Under the pieces are notes generated by a model, which worked only from the letters and a program-made list of their open reading frames with translations, ran no database searches and had not been told where the DNA came from. 64,000 nucleotides of DNA from Burkholderia pseudomultivorans (GTDB lineage: Bacteria > Pseudomonadota > Gammaproteobacteria > Burkholderiales > Burkholderiaceae), in contig NZ_CABVPP010000011.1 in assembly GCF_902499075.1 (NCBI RefSeq), forward strand, positions 62,001 to 126,000. The letters run 5' to 3'. Both the position numbers and the translations under genes were made by a program. Shown in pieces: positions 7,649 to 15,657 of this stretch. How positions within the stretch are numbered: the stretch's first letter is position 1; every line of letters begins with the position of its first letter.

Positions 7649-8191
7649 ATGCGAGCCATACACGAAACCACGCGTCGTCTTTACGCTGCGGCCAAGGAAA
7701 TTTGGGACATTGAGGGTCCCGCGAATGTGGCTCGCCTGCTCAACGAGTCGCCGCAGTTGATCAATAACTGGGAGCGACGTGGCATGTCCGCGTCCGGAAT
7801 CATTAAGGCCGCGAGAACAATCGGCTGCCGGGCGGAATGGCTCAGATCTGGCGACGGCGACATGGTCGACAGAGGTGCAGCGAAAGGCACGTTACGAGAA
7901 GGTAAGGTCTCTGATAGCGCAAGCACTCGTCAGAAACCGGAGCCGCTGTCGACCGCCAGCCCCCATCTCGTCGAGCGCACCAAATCGTTCTGCATCGCTC
8001 TGACGCGAGCAGCCGAAGGAGGTCTTGTAACCCCTCAACTACTTCAAGCGCTCGAAGGCATGCTGGAGGCCGGTGTCACAAGCACAAGCTCAGCGGCGTT
8101 TGCCAAACGCTCACTCGCCGCAATACGTGCGGCCGTGAAGCCAGAAGACCACGCTAACGATGAAGGACAGAAACGGGGACCCACGCGATAA
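7649..8191 (+). CDS. CI-type prophage repressor
   Basis: The protein has 180 residues from the ATG at 7649; the frame is open to 7583, but those codons lie over the operators. The N-terminal half has the helix-turn-helix of phage CI repressors (EGPANVARLLNESPQLINNW, then ERRGMSASGIIKAART) and the typical AEWLRSGDGDMV that closes this domain. The C-terminal part is short and helical and has no S24 (LexA-like) peptidase, so RecA-triggered self-cleavage is not expected and induction must work another way. It is divergent from the Cro-like gene and should hold both early promoters shut through the operator pairs at 7575-7613 and 8470-8508. Confidence 0.8.
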   Translation: MRAIHETTRRLYAAAKEIWDIEGPANVARLLNESPQLINNWERRGMSASGIIKAARTIGCRAEWLRSGDGDMVDRGAAKGTLREGKVSDSASTRQKPEPLSTASPHLVERTKSFCIALTRAAEGGLVTPQLLQALEGMLEAGVTSTSSAAFAKRSLAAIRAAVKPEDHANDEGQKRGPTR

Positions 8192-8414
8192 CGTAATCGA
8201 CTTCGCCTCATATCGACGGACACGTGAGCAACGCATAACGACGGACCCAGCTGGGTCAGAGTTTGTAACAGAAGTTCACTTTTCAATTTCACGCGGCGGC
8301 ACAATCGCCGCTCCCCCGCCCCGCCTCGACGAGAACCATCTCCTCGCAGTTCTTGCTTGGAGCCAAAGCTTGTCAACCCTCGTACTCGAAACCTATCTAG
8401 ACGCAACCACGTGA
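8160..8414 (+). CDS. Small phage protein of unknown function after the repressor gene
   Basis: The 84-residue protein starts inside the last codons of the repressor gene (32-base overlap), so it is probably co-translated with it and expressed in the lysogen. The start of the protein is basic and polar (MKDRNGDPRDNVIDFASYRR), the end is more hydrophobic (LAVLAWSQSLSTLVLETYL). I see no known domain. Genes in this place sometimes encode superinfection-exclusion or repressor-modulating proteins, but nothing in the sequence shows that here. Confidence 0.55.
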   Translation: MKDRNGDPRDNVIDFASYRRTREQRITTDPAGSEFVTEVHFSISRGGTIAAPPPRLDENHLLAVLAWSQSLSTLVLETYLDATT

Positions 8415-8469
8415 GATAACGAGATAACGCCATCTCCGGGCCTGCGCGCGCCGACGCACACCCCCAAAA

Positions 8470-8508
8470 TAAACATTGTGTTTACACAAATCGTAAACGT
8501 AGTGTTTA
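8470..8508. promoter_or_regulatory. Right operator pair for the CI/Cro repressors
   Basis: Two perfect 15-bp palindromes TAAAC-N5-GTTTA at 8470-8484 and 8494-8508, centres 24 bp apart. This is the same consensus and spacing as the left pair. Confidence 0.75.
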
Positions 8509-8510
8509 AT
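8481..8510 (+). promoter_or_regulatory. Rightward early promoter (PR-like) of the prophage
   Basis: -35 TTTACA (8481-8486) and -10 TTTAAT (8505-8510) with an 18-base spacer, each overlapping an operator half site. It drives the unit that begins with the small membrane protein at 8551. Confidence 0.65.
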
Positions 8511-8550
8511 TCGAGGGCAGCGTCGACAGACGCGTCACCGGAGAAGCTAA

Positions 8551-8769
8551 ATGAAACTCACCGATCTGCACGCCGAAACCCGCCGGGAATGGCTTCGTCA
8601 CGAACAAGCGCCCCGGATCGCCCCGCGTGAACCGGGCGGCCAAAGCAACTTTGAAAAATCGAAGATCTTCCGCTGGACGGTAGTCGCCGCCCTGCTGTTT
8701 GTCGTCGTGAACGTGTTCCAGGACGATCCGGTAGTCGCTCCGACCACCGCATATCACGTCAGCGTTTAA
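8551..8769 (+). CDS. Small phage membrane protein of unknown function
   Basis: The 72-residue protein has a soluble basic N-terminus and one transmembrane helix (residues about 43-57, TVVAALLFVVVNVF). A GGAGAAG ribosome site precedes the ATG. It is the first gene of the rightward operon, directly downstream of the repressor-controlled promoter, so it is expected early on induction and silent in the lysogen. Possible roles such as altering the host envelope are guesses. Confidence 0.65.
   Translation: MKLTDLHAETRREWLRHEQAPRIAPREPGGQSNFEKSKIFRWTVVAALLFVVVNVFQDDPVVAPTTAYHVSV
8641..8653 (+). repeat. Dispersed prophage palindrome, copy 3
   Basis: CAAAGCAACTTTG, inside the small membrane protein gene, 90 bases after its start. 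Confidence 0.6.
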
Positions 8770-8819
8770 GCCGCCCCGACCTTGCCGGGGCGACCGGCCC
8801 CGGCGTCATGGAGACCACC

Positions 8820-9182
8820 ATGCCGCGAATCAAAGCCCGCCCCCTTCCCGTCGTCGACGTTGAGCGTCGCGACACGCTGTCACTGCGCACCATTACGCGA
8901 TACGACCGGAACGCACGCCGGCCGTCGACCCCGATCCTGATCGGCAAATACGTTGTCGGTCGCCGCCCCTTGGTCGACAGCGTGCATACGGAATATTTGA
9001 TCCTCGACGGCGCTGAGATCGCTGGCAAGCAGATCTCGATCCCGAGCGAAGGCGACTGCGCCGATGCGATCAAGCGCCTGCGAGACGCAAAGCGTGCGGC
9101 GGGCATAGCGACATCGAACGCTATCGATAAAGCGAAGAAGGCCGGCAAGCCGCGTACCACCTCAGCATCGGAGGTTGCGTAA
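8820..9182 (+). CDS. Phage protein of unknown function
   Basis: The protein has 120 residues from the ATG at 8820, chosen because GGAG lies seven bases upstream; an ATG at 8808 would add four residues. It is basic and soluble, with predicted strands (ILIGKYVVGRRPLVDSVHTEYLILDG) and then a helix with repeated Asp/Arg/Ala. No family is recognised. Its stop codon overlaps the start of the ParB-like gene by one base (TAATG), so the two are translationally coupled and may work together. Confidence 0.65.
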   Translation: MPRIKARPLPVVDVERRDTLSLRTITRYDRNARRPSTPILIGKYVVGRRPLVDSVHTEYLILDGAEIAGKQISIPSEGDCADAIKRLRDAKRAAGIATSNAIDKAKKAGKPRTTSASEVA

Positions 9183-10834
9183 TGGACGATCGCACCCGAC
9201 AGCTCGATCTGACCGCGTCGATCCCGACCGGCAACATCAAGGCCGCAGCCGCAGCGGCCGGCGCAACGTCAGCGGACCTCTGGATGGTCCCCTACGAACA
9301 GCTTCACTACGACCCGTCCGACAACATTCGGCCGGTTGATGCCGAATGGGTAACGCACCTCACCGCACTGATGATGGAGAACGGATACGACAAGGGTTCA
9401 CCGCTCCATTGCTACGCACGGAAGGTCGACGGCAAGGATCTCCTGTACGTGTACAAGGGGCAGCACCGCTACCTTGCGGCCGGCAAAGCGATCGAAGCGG
9501 GCAAGGACATCGGCAAGATTCCTGTCGTCGTCCGCGACGCCAAGACGGTCAATCGTGCCGAAATGATTATCGACGGCTATAACAGCAACAACGGGAAACC
9601 GTCGTCGCCGCTCGATCTGGCCGCTGCCGTCGCAGAGTTGCGAGATATTCACGGCATGACGCTCGCAGCCATCTGCAAGCGCTTGAATGTCACCGACCAA
9701 ACGATCCGCGACGTCGGTCTGCTCGAACGTGCACCGGCCGAACTGCATCAGCTCGTACGGAAGGGGCAATGTACCGGCACACTGGCGATCGAACAGATCC
9801 GCCAGCACGGCGGCGACAAAGCGCTCGAACGCATCGTCGCAGGCTTGTCCAAAGCGGCCGAAGCCGGCAAGTCGAAGGTGACGAAGAAGTATCTCGAAGC
9901 AGTGCCCCTGCTCGATACGCAGCCGGACCCGGAACGTTCGCCCGAGCACGCAGCACCCGCAGCACCCGCAGCACCCGCAGCACCAGCAGCAGCCGCAGCA
10001 GTCGACAGCAACACCGACACCGTCGCTGACGCTGCACCGCTCGTCGCGTCGCCGGCCGCGGATGCCACGATTGAGACGCAGCCGCCGGTGCAGGCAGCGT
10101 CGCGTCAAAGCGCCCCCCTCAAGATCTGCGAGAAACAGTCAAAGCAACTTTTGCAGGCCCTGCAGGCAGTACTCCATGACAAAAATTTCGGCCGACTGGC
10201 AAAGCCGACAATCGAAGCCGTTCATACCGCGCTGCTGCCGCTCACCGACCAACTCGACTACCCCTCGCCTCGAAAGGTCTGGCCCGTCTCCGAGCCGGAT
10301 GCAAATGGCGGCTGCGAGCCTATCGATACGGTATGCGGACCTGAGCGGACCGGGAGAATCAAGGGCCCGCTGGCGTACATTCGCGTCGCACAGCCTGCGC
10401 CTGGCGCATGGATTTACGCGATCGAATACAACACCGGGACCAGCTTCGCGAGCGACGCGCTGAAGGTGTCGCCACAGACGCGCGCGGTATGGACGCGCGT
10501 TCAAGCGATCCGTTCGGGCGCAGCGCGGCTCATCGAGACGATCAAATCGCCGGTCCACGGGCGAACGAAGGCAGAGCAAGCATCATTCAAGCGCATTCTC
10601 GAATGGGCACACAAGATCATCGACATGCCCGATCCCGACATGACAGCCGAATTCTCTGCCGCGACCGCCAAGGGCGAACGCCCTGATTTGTCGGATGTGT
10701 TGACGGCCATCGGCCATAAGCAGCGGATCGCGTCGAATAAGGCACTTCTCGACACAGCGTTCCCGGCGCGGAAAGCAAAGACCGGCCTCGACCCAGCATC
10801 CGCATGGCCGTTCCCGAGCGGAGCCGCAAATTGA
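9182..10834 (+). CDS. Phage ParB-like nuclease-domain protein
   Basis: The 550-residue protein has a ParB/sulfiredoxin-fold domain (about 30-130) with the signature GQHRYLAAGKA near 100, then a helix-turn-helix that reads TLAAICKRLNVTDQTIRDV (about 162-180). ParB proteins bind centromere-like sites, often with CTP. A Pro/Ala repeat (AAPAAPAAPA, about 259-275) links this to a C-terminal part (about 315-550) with no family I know. There is no parA next to it, so it may be a DNA-binding regulator or nuclease rather than a partition protein. The palindrome family scattered in the prophage is a possible target. It is translated with its upstream neighbour. Confidence 0.75.
   Translation: MDDRTRQLDLTASIPTGNIKAAAAAAGATSADLWMVPYEQLHYDPSDNIRPVDAEWVTHLTALMMENGYDKGSPLHCYARKVDGKDLLYVYKGQHRYLAAGKAIEAGKDIGKIPVVVRDAKTVNRAEMIIDGYNSNNGKPSSPLDLAAAVAELRDIHGMTLAAICKRLNVTDQTIRDVGLLERAPAELHQLVRKGQCTGTLAIEQIRQHGGDKALERIVAGLSKAAEAGKSKVTKKYLEAVPLLDTQPDPERSPEHAAPAAPAAPAAPAAAAAVDSNTDTVADAAPLVASPAADATIETQPPVQAASRQSAPLKICEKQSKQLLQALQAVLHDKNFGRLAKPTIEAVHTALLPLTDQLDYPSPRKVWPVSEPDANGGCEPIDTVCGPERTGRIKGPLAYIRVAQPAPGAWIYAIEYNTGTSFASDALKVSPQTRAVWTRVQAIRSGAARLIETIKSPVHGRTKAEQASFKRILEWAHKIIDMPDPDMTAEFSAATAKGERPDLSDVLTAIGHKQRIASNKALLDTAFPARKAKTGLDPASAWPFPSGAAN
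10140..10153 (+). repeat. Dispersed prophage palindrome, copy 4
   Basis: CAAAGCAACTTTTG, inside the ParB-like gene. The same 14-mer recurs inverted at 12775-12788. Confidence 0.55.
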
Positions 10835-11307
10835 CCCCGCGCCCGGCCCTTTCTACCCCACGTCCGCTGCCGCGAAAGCGGGGACACGCAAAGAAGCGCC
10901 CGGCTATCGCACTGGCGAGTGTCAACGGAACTTCGATGCAGTCCGATTGCAGCGGGCTGACGCCCGCAAAAGCGATCCAGAAGGACGAAGCGCCGCTCGC
11001 GCGGCGCAAACCTATCCAGACGAACGAAGCCTTGGCGGAGCCCCGCCAAGGCAGGCTCGCGCGATTCGACGCCCTACGCATCGAGATCCGCGCGTTGATC
11101 ACCGAGATCTCGCACGCGGCCGACGTCGAGCTGCTGGACCTCATGGCCAACGAGATCGGATCGTTCGCTCGCCACAAGGCGGCGCAGGACGCACGCACCT
11201 GGGCAGCAACCGCCGGCATCACACTGGAAACCGGGCTGATGCAACTGGCTCGCGCCGTACCCGGCGCGGCCGACGAAGCATTGAAGAATCAAGGAGTACC
11301 TGCATGA
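10804..11307 (+). CDS. Phage protein of unknown function
   Basis: The 167-residue protein starts at the ATG at 10804, overlapping the end of the ParB-like gene by 31 bases; an in-frame ATG at 10936 is an alternative start without overlap. The N-terminal third is basic and rich in Pro, Lys and Arg and probably disordered. The rest is helical (ARFDALRIEIRALITEI, ELLDLMANEIGSFARHKAA). No family is recognised. Its stop overlaps the excisionase start (ATGA), so the operon continues directly. Confidence 0.6.
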   Translation: MAVPERSRKLTPRPALSTPRPLPRKRGHAKKRPAIALASVNGTSMQSDCSGLTPAKAIQKDEAPLARRKPIQTNEALAEPRQGRLARFDALRIEIRALITEISHAADVELLDLMANEIGSFARHKAAQDARTWAATAGITLETGLMQLARAVPGAADEALKNQGVPA

Positions 11308-11558
11308 CCGTTGCAATGAAACCGATCTACCTCGATATCGAATCGGTCTCGGCCGCAATCTCCCTGTCGCCAGCCGTCATCCATAAGCTTGTCCGACAGG
11401 AAGAGTTCCCGAAGCCTCGCGCGCTGTCAGGTCGCCGCGTGGGATGGCTCACGCGGGAAATCGAAGAATGGGCAGAGGCCCGGATGCCGTCGGAATTCCT
11501 ACCGCCGCCCAACTGCGGAACTGGACGACGAAAGGCTAGCGCACATGCGCCTGACTGA
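11304..11558 (+). CDS. AlpA-family regulator, probable excisionase
   Basis: The 84-residue protein has a winged helix of AlpA type: IESVSAAISLSPAVIHKLVR, then FPKPRALSGRRVGWLTREIEEW. An AAGGAG ribosome site lies eight bases before the ATG, which overlaps the TGA of the upstream gene. AlpA-like proteins activate the integrase or act as recombination directionality factors that bend att DNA. It is convergent with the integrase gene and overlaps its end by 23 bases, so its transcription can interfere with integrase expression. Confidence 0.8.
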   Translation: MTVAMKPIYLDIESVSAAISLSPAVIHKLVRQEEFPKPRALSGRRVGWLTREIEEWAEARMPSEFLPPPNCGTGRRKASAHAPD

Positions 11559-12810
11559 CCGCCTCCAGCTTCGCGCTCAACTGCGACAACCACTGCCTGC
11601 GCTCGGCGTCATAATGGTGACGATTGTAGACGCCACCAATCCCCGGCAGCATGTGCCCGATGATCGCCTCACCGATCTCGTATGGACATCCGAGCGCAGC
11701 CAGCATGGTGCGAGCCGTGCGACGCAGGTCGTGTGGCGCCCAATGAGTAACTGCGAGACGTGGCCGCTGCTGCTCCGGTCGCGTTTCACTATAGGGCATA
11801 TGAAAATGAACAGCCTGCCCGAACACTTTCTGCTGCATCGGGCCACCGCGCTCTGCCGGGAACAGCCACCCTTTCCCATAGCGCTCCAGTCGCCGACGTA
11901 CAATTGCTTCCGCTCGGCCCACTAGCGGCACCCGCAAGTCCGTCGCGCTTTCATGGCGAGCGTTTTTGGTCTTGATCTTCGGTATCGTCCACCAAAGCCC
12001 GTCCGCCTCTTCGGCAATTTCCCGCCCTTCCATCGCGCCAATCTCGGCACCGCGCGTTGCCGTCCACAGATACAGCGTCAGCGCGTCCGCGACGTTGCGA
12101 CTGAAGTTTGGCAACCAGTTGATCACCGCCCCCGCCTCAGCGTCGCTCAGAAACCGCTTTACAGTTCCAGTCGGTTGTCCCTGAATTCGCTTACCGTTGC
12201 TACGCAAACGACCGCGCATGACCTGACGCCACCAGTTCGGCGTGGACTCTGGCAATTTGCCGGCGTCGAGCGCATAGTCCCACGCAGCCCCCAACTCAAG
12301 CCGTAGCTTCGACGCCTGCACCGGTATATGGCGAAATGAGTCGATCTTGGTAAATGCGCGCTCGCGCGTCAGCTCGGCAGCTGGCGTCTCGGCGATATCT
12401 CCGAGCATGGTGCGAAACATCCGGGCAACTTCGGCGGCTCCCTTCGGCTTCCGATTGCGCTCGACATGCCCTTTCAGATAGGCGGAACACACTGCGCCCA
12501 CTGTCGGCGAATCCCCTTGCTGTACCATTACGGCGACAGAGCTGAGTGCTTGCCGCTTGGTTTGTGCGGGGTCGTTGCCTGCGTTGCGCTGGTCCCTTAA
12601 GCGCTCCCACTCGACGGCCGCCGCTGCGATCGACAGCGCCGGCCATTCGCCGATTTTAATTTGTCGCATGCGCCCGTCGACGGGCGATTTGTACCGGTAG
12701 ATCCAGCTACGACGCGACGCTGTCGCTTCGAGCCGTAGGCCGGGACAACCGTCGATAGTTATATGTGCACCGGGCAAAAGTTGCTTTGCCGTACGCGCGT
12801 CAAACCGCAT
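11536..12810 (-). CDS. Tyrosine-type prophage integrase (P4-like, DUF4102 N-terminus)
   Basis: The 424-residue recombinase carries the full catalytic set: R253 in TRGAEIGAM, K near 280, HDLRR (H360, R363), GH (385-386) and the nucleophile Y395 in VYNRHHY. The N-terminal 80 residues are the arm-binding domain of P4-type integrases (PGLRLEATASRRSWIYRYK). It catalyses integration and, with the AlpA-like protein, excision. It is the last gene of the prophage and reads away from mutS, with only about 160 bases between its start and the mutS start. That gap carries repeated GCGTAGG motifs that suit arm sites. The nearest possible integration target is the mutS 5' end, and no tRNA gene is present. 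Confidence 0.9.
   Translation of the reverse strand: MRFDARTAKQLLPGAHITIDGCPGLRLEATASRRSWIYRYKSPVDGRMRQIKIGEWPALSIAAAAVEWERLRDQRNAGNDPAQTKRQALSSVAVMVQQGDSPTVGAVCSAYLKGHVERNRKPKGAAEVARMFRTMLGDIAETPAAELTRERAFTKIDSFRHIPVQASKLRLELGAAWDYALDAGKLPESTPNWWRQVMRGRLRSNGKRIQGQPTGTVKRFLSDAEAGAVINWLPNFSRNVADALTLYLWTATRGAEIGAMEGREIAEEADGLWWTIPKIKTKNARHESATDLRVPLVGRAEAIVRRRLERYGKGWLFPAERGGPMQQKVFGQAVHFHMPYSETRPEQQRPRLAVTHWAPHDLRRTARTMLAALGCPYEIGEAIIGHMLPGIGGVYNRHHYDAERRQWLSQLSAKLEAVSQAHVR
12775..12788 (-). repeat. Dispersed prophage palindrome, copy 5
   Basis: On the minus strand CAAAGCAACTTTTG, identical to copy 4 and located within the first codons of the integrase gene. Confidence 0.55.
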
Positions 12811-12820
12811 TCAAACCTCA

Positions 12821-12894
12821 GCGTAGGTTTCCGCCACACGCCGGACAGCACCCGCGTAGGCGTAGGTTTCACGAAAGACGAAAAGCTACGCTGA
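12821..12894. repeat. Repeated GCGTAGG motifs in the int-mutS gap; candidate integrase arm sites
   Basis: GCGTAGG occurs at 12821-12827, 12854-12860 and 12860-12866, and TCAGCGTAG (12818-12826) is repeated inverted as CTACGCTGA at 12886-12894. Clustered short repeats next to an integrase gene at the element end are the usual form of arm-type binding sites. Confidence 0.6.
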
Positions 12895-12969
12895 CGACGA
12901 AAATTTAGCAAGATGTCGCAACATGGGGAAACTCCATACCGAAGCCCCCAAAATTGACGGAATGCCTTG

Positions 12970-13060
12970 ATGGATAAGGACGTGCAGGAAATTACGGAAC
13001 GAAAACAGCAGCTTACAGAAGCGGCTTTTAACAACCACACGCCCATGATGCAGCAGTACC
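12970..13060 (+). other. Predicted prophage-chromosome junction (att) inside the mutS 5' end
   Basis: The first ~22 mutS codons (to about 13,035) use mixed third bases (about half A or T), while the following codons, starting at the conserved HTPMMQQYL, are almost all G/C-ending. The break in codon use sits directly before that conserved block and marks where prophage DNA seems to join native mutS. The exact core sequence cannot be set without the other end of the prophage. Confidence 0.6.
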
Positions 13061-15657
13061 TGCGCATCAAGGCGGATCATCCCGACACCCTCGTCTTCTA
13101 CCGGATGGGCGATTTCTACGAGCTGTTCTTCGAGGACGCCGAGAAGGCCGCGCGCCTGCTCGACCTGACCCTCACGCAGCGCGGCGCATCGGCCGGCAAT
13201 CCGATCAAGATGGCCGGCGTGCCGCACCACGCGGTCGAGCAATATCTGGCCAAGCTCGTGAAGATGGGCGAATCGGTCGCGATCTGCGAGCAGATCGGCG
13301 ATCCGGCGACGTCGAAGGGTCCCGTCGAGCGCAAGGTCGTGCGCGTCGTCACGCCCGGCACGCTCACCGACGCCGCATTGCTGTCCGACAAGAACGACGT
13401 CTACCTGCTCGCGATGTGCACGGGCCACAACAAGCGCGGCGTCGCGGTCAACATCGGCCTCGCATGGCTGAACCTCGCAAGCGGCGCGCTGCGGCTCGCC
13501 GAGATCGAACCCGATCAGCTCGGCGCGGCACTCGAGCGCATCCGCCCGGCCGAAATCCTGACCGCGGACGGCGCGACCGACACGATGCCGCCCGGCGCGG
13601 GCGCGATCAAGCGCGTGCCGGCATGGCACTTCGACATCGCATCGGGCACGCAGCGCCTGTGCGACCAGCTCGACGTCGCGGGCCTCGACGGCTTCGGCGC
13701 GCATTCGCTGACGAGCGCCTGCGGCGCGGCGGGCGCGCTGCTGCTGTATGCGGCCGCCACGCAGGGACAGCAGCTGCGTCACGTGCGCAGCCTGAAGGTC
13801 GAGAACGAGACCGAATACATCGGCCTCGATCCGGCGACGCGCCGCAATCTCGAACTGACCGAGACGCTGCGCGGCACCGAATCGCCGACGCTGTACTCGC
13901 TGCTCGACACCTGCTGCACGACGATGGGCAGCCGCCTGCTGCGCCACTGGCTGCATCATCCGCCGCGCGCGTCGGTTGCCGCGCAGTCGCGCCAGCAGGC
14001 GATCGGCGCACTGCTCGACGCACCCGCGAACGCGAGCCTCGACGCGTTGCGCAGCGCGCTGCGCCAGATCGCCGACGTCGAGCGGATCACCGGGCGGCTC
14101 GCGCTGCTGTCCGCGCGGCCGCGCGACCTGTCGAGCCTGCGCGACACGTTTGCGGCGCTGCCGGCGCTGCGCGAGCGCATCAGCCCGATCGTCGCGAATG
14201 CGGATGCGCTCGCCCGCATCGACGCGGCGCTCGAGCCGCCCGCCGAATGTCTGGACCTGCTGACGAACGCGATCGCACCCGAGCCGGCCGCAATGGTGCG
14301 CGACGGCGGCGTGATCGCGCGCGGCTACGACGCCGAGCTCGACGAGCTGCGCGACATCTCCGAGAACTGCGGGCAGTTCCTGATCGATCTCGAAGCGCGC
14401 GAGCGCGCCCGCACCGGTATCGCGAACCTGCGCGTCGAATACAACAAGGTGCACGGCTTCTACATCGAGGTCACGCGCGGCCAGACCGACAAGGTGCCCG
14501 ACGACTATCGCCGCCGCCAGACGCTGAAGAACGCCGAGCGCTACATCACGCCCGAGCTGAAGACCTTCGAGGACAAGGCGCTGTCGGCGCAGGAACGCGC
14601 GCTGTCGCGCGAGCGCGCGCTGTACGACGCGGTGCTGCAGGCGCTGCTGCCGTTCATCCCGGAATGCCAGCGCGTCGCGTCGGCGCTCGCGGAACTCGAC
14701 CTGCTCGCCGCGTTTGCCGAACGCGCCCGCGCGCTCGACTGGGTCGCCCCCACCTTCACCGACGAAATCGGCATCGAGATCGAACAGGGCCGCCACCCGG
14801 TCGTCGAGGCGCAGGTCGAGCAGTTCATCGCGAACGACTGCCGGTTCGGCGCCGAACGCAAGCTGCTGCTGATCACCGGCCCGAACATGGGCGGTAAGTC
14901 GACGTTCATGCGGCAGACCGCGCTGATCGCGCTGATGGCCTATGTCGGCAGCTACGTGCCGGCGAAGTCGGCCTGCTTCGGCCCGATCGACCGGATCTTC
15001 ACGCGCATCGGCGCAGCCGACGACCTCGCGGGCGGCCGCTCGACCTTCATGGTCGAGATGACCGAAGCGGCGGCGATCCTCAACGACGCGACGCCGCAAA
15101 GCCTCGTGCTGATGGACGAGATCGGCCGCGGCACGTCGACGTTCGACGGCCTCGCGCTCGCGTGGGCGATCGCCCGCCATCTGCTCGCCCACAACGGCTG
15201 CTATACGCTGTTCGCGACGCACTACTTCGAGCTCACGCAACTGCCGGCCGAATTCCCGCAGGCAGCCAACGTGCACCTGTCGGCCGTCGAGCACGGCCAC
15301 GGCATCGTGTTCCTGCACGCGGTCAACGAAGGCCCGGCGAACCAGAGCTACGGCCTGCAGGTCGCGCAGCTCGCCGGCGTGCCGGCACCCGTGATCCGCG
15401 CGGCGCGCAAGCACCTCGCGTATCTCGAACAGCAGTCGGCCACCCAGCACACGCCGCAGCTCGACCTGTTCAGCGCGCAGCCGACGGCCGGCGACTTCGA
15501 ATGCGCGGACGCGCCGACCGTGCCCGACACGCCGCACCCGGCGCTCGAAAAGCTGCGCGAAGTCGATCCCGACGACCTCAAGCCGCGCGAAGCGCTCGAC
15601 CTGCTGTACGAGCTGCGCACGCTCGTCCGGTCGCACGATGCCGACGGGCACGCGTAA
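12970..15657 (+). CDS. mutS: DNA mismatch repair ATPase MutS, with a replaced N-terminal leader
   Basis: The protein has 895 residues from the ATG at 12970; a TTG lies just before it. The mismatch-recognition F-x-E motif is in GDFYELFF, Walker A is GPNMGGKST (about 637-645) and Walker B is VLMDEIGRG (about 712-720), with the helix-turn-helix tail beyond. MutS finds mispairs and recruits MutL. All domains are intact and full length. What is odd is the N-terminus: about 22 residues ([20 protein letters not shown]) with codon use unlike the gene precede the family block HTPMMQQYL, and the prophage integrase lies directly upstream. Expression therefore probably depends on prophage sequence. No good ribosome site or promoter is visible upstream. 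Confidence 0.95.
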   Translation: MDKDVQEITERKQQLTEAAFNNHTPMMQQYLRIKADHPDTLVFYRMGDFYELFFEDAEKAARLLDLTLTQRGASAGNPIKMAGVPHHAVEQYLAKLVKMGESVAICEQIGDPATSKGPVERKVVRVVTPGTLTDAALLSDKNDVYLLAMCTGHNKRGVAVNIGLAWLNLASGALRLAEIEPDQLGAALERIRPAEILTADGATDTMPPGAGAIKRVPAWHFDIASGTQRLCDQLDVAGLDGFGAHSLTSACGAAGALLLYAAATQGQQLRHVRSLKVENETEYIGLDPATRRNLELTETLRGTESPTLYSLLDTCCTTMGSRLLRHWLHHPPRASVAAQSRQQAIGALLDAPANASLDALRSALRQIADVERITGRLALLSARPRDLSSLRDTFAALPALRERISPIVANADALARIDAALEPPAECLDLLTNAIAPEPAAMVRDGGVIARGYDAELDELRDISENCGQFLIDLEARERARTGIANLRVEYNKVHGFYIEVTRGQTDKVPDDYRRRQTLKNAERYITPELKTFEDKALSAQERALSRERALYDAVLQALLPFIPECQRVASALAELDLLAAFAERARALDWVAPTFTDEIGIEIEQGRHPVVEAQVEQFIANDCRFGAERKLLLITGPNMGGKSTFMRQTALIALMAYVGSYVPAKSACFGPIDRIFTRIGAADDLAGGRSTFMVEMTEAAAILNDATPQSLVLMDEIGRGTSTFDGLALAWAIARHLLAHNGCYTLFATHYFELTQLPAEFPQAANVHLSAVEHGHGIVFLHAVNEGPANQSYGLQVAQLAGVPAPVIRAARKHLAYLEQQSATQHTPQLDLFSAQPTAGDFECADAPTVPDTPHPALEKLREVDPDDLKPREALDLLYELRTLVRSHDADGHA

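Noticed and set aside
9946-10010. Tandem gcagcaccc repeat, CRISPR- or VNTR-like at first sight
   Set aside because: It is in frame within the ParB-like gene and encodes the Ala/Pro linker; no spacer structure.
12811-12969. tRNA gene as integration target next to the integrase
   Set aside because: No cloverleaf or CCA-end-like sequence is visible here; the mutS 5' end is the nearest candidate target.
12954-12982. TTGACG as a mutS promoter -35
   Set aside because: No acceptable -10 lies 16-18 bases downstream, and the start codon would fall inside the promoter.
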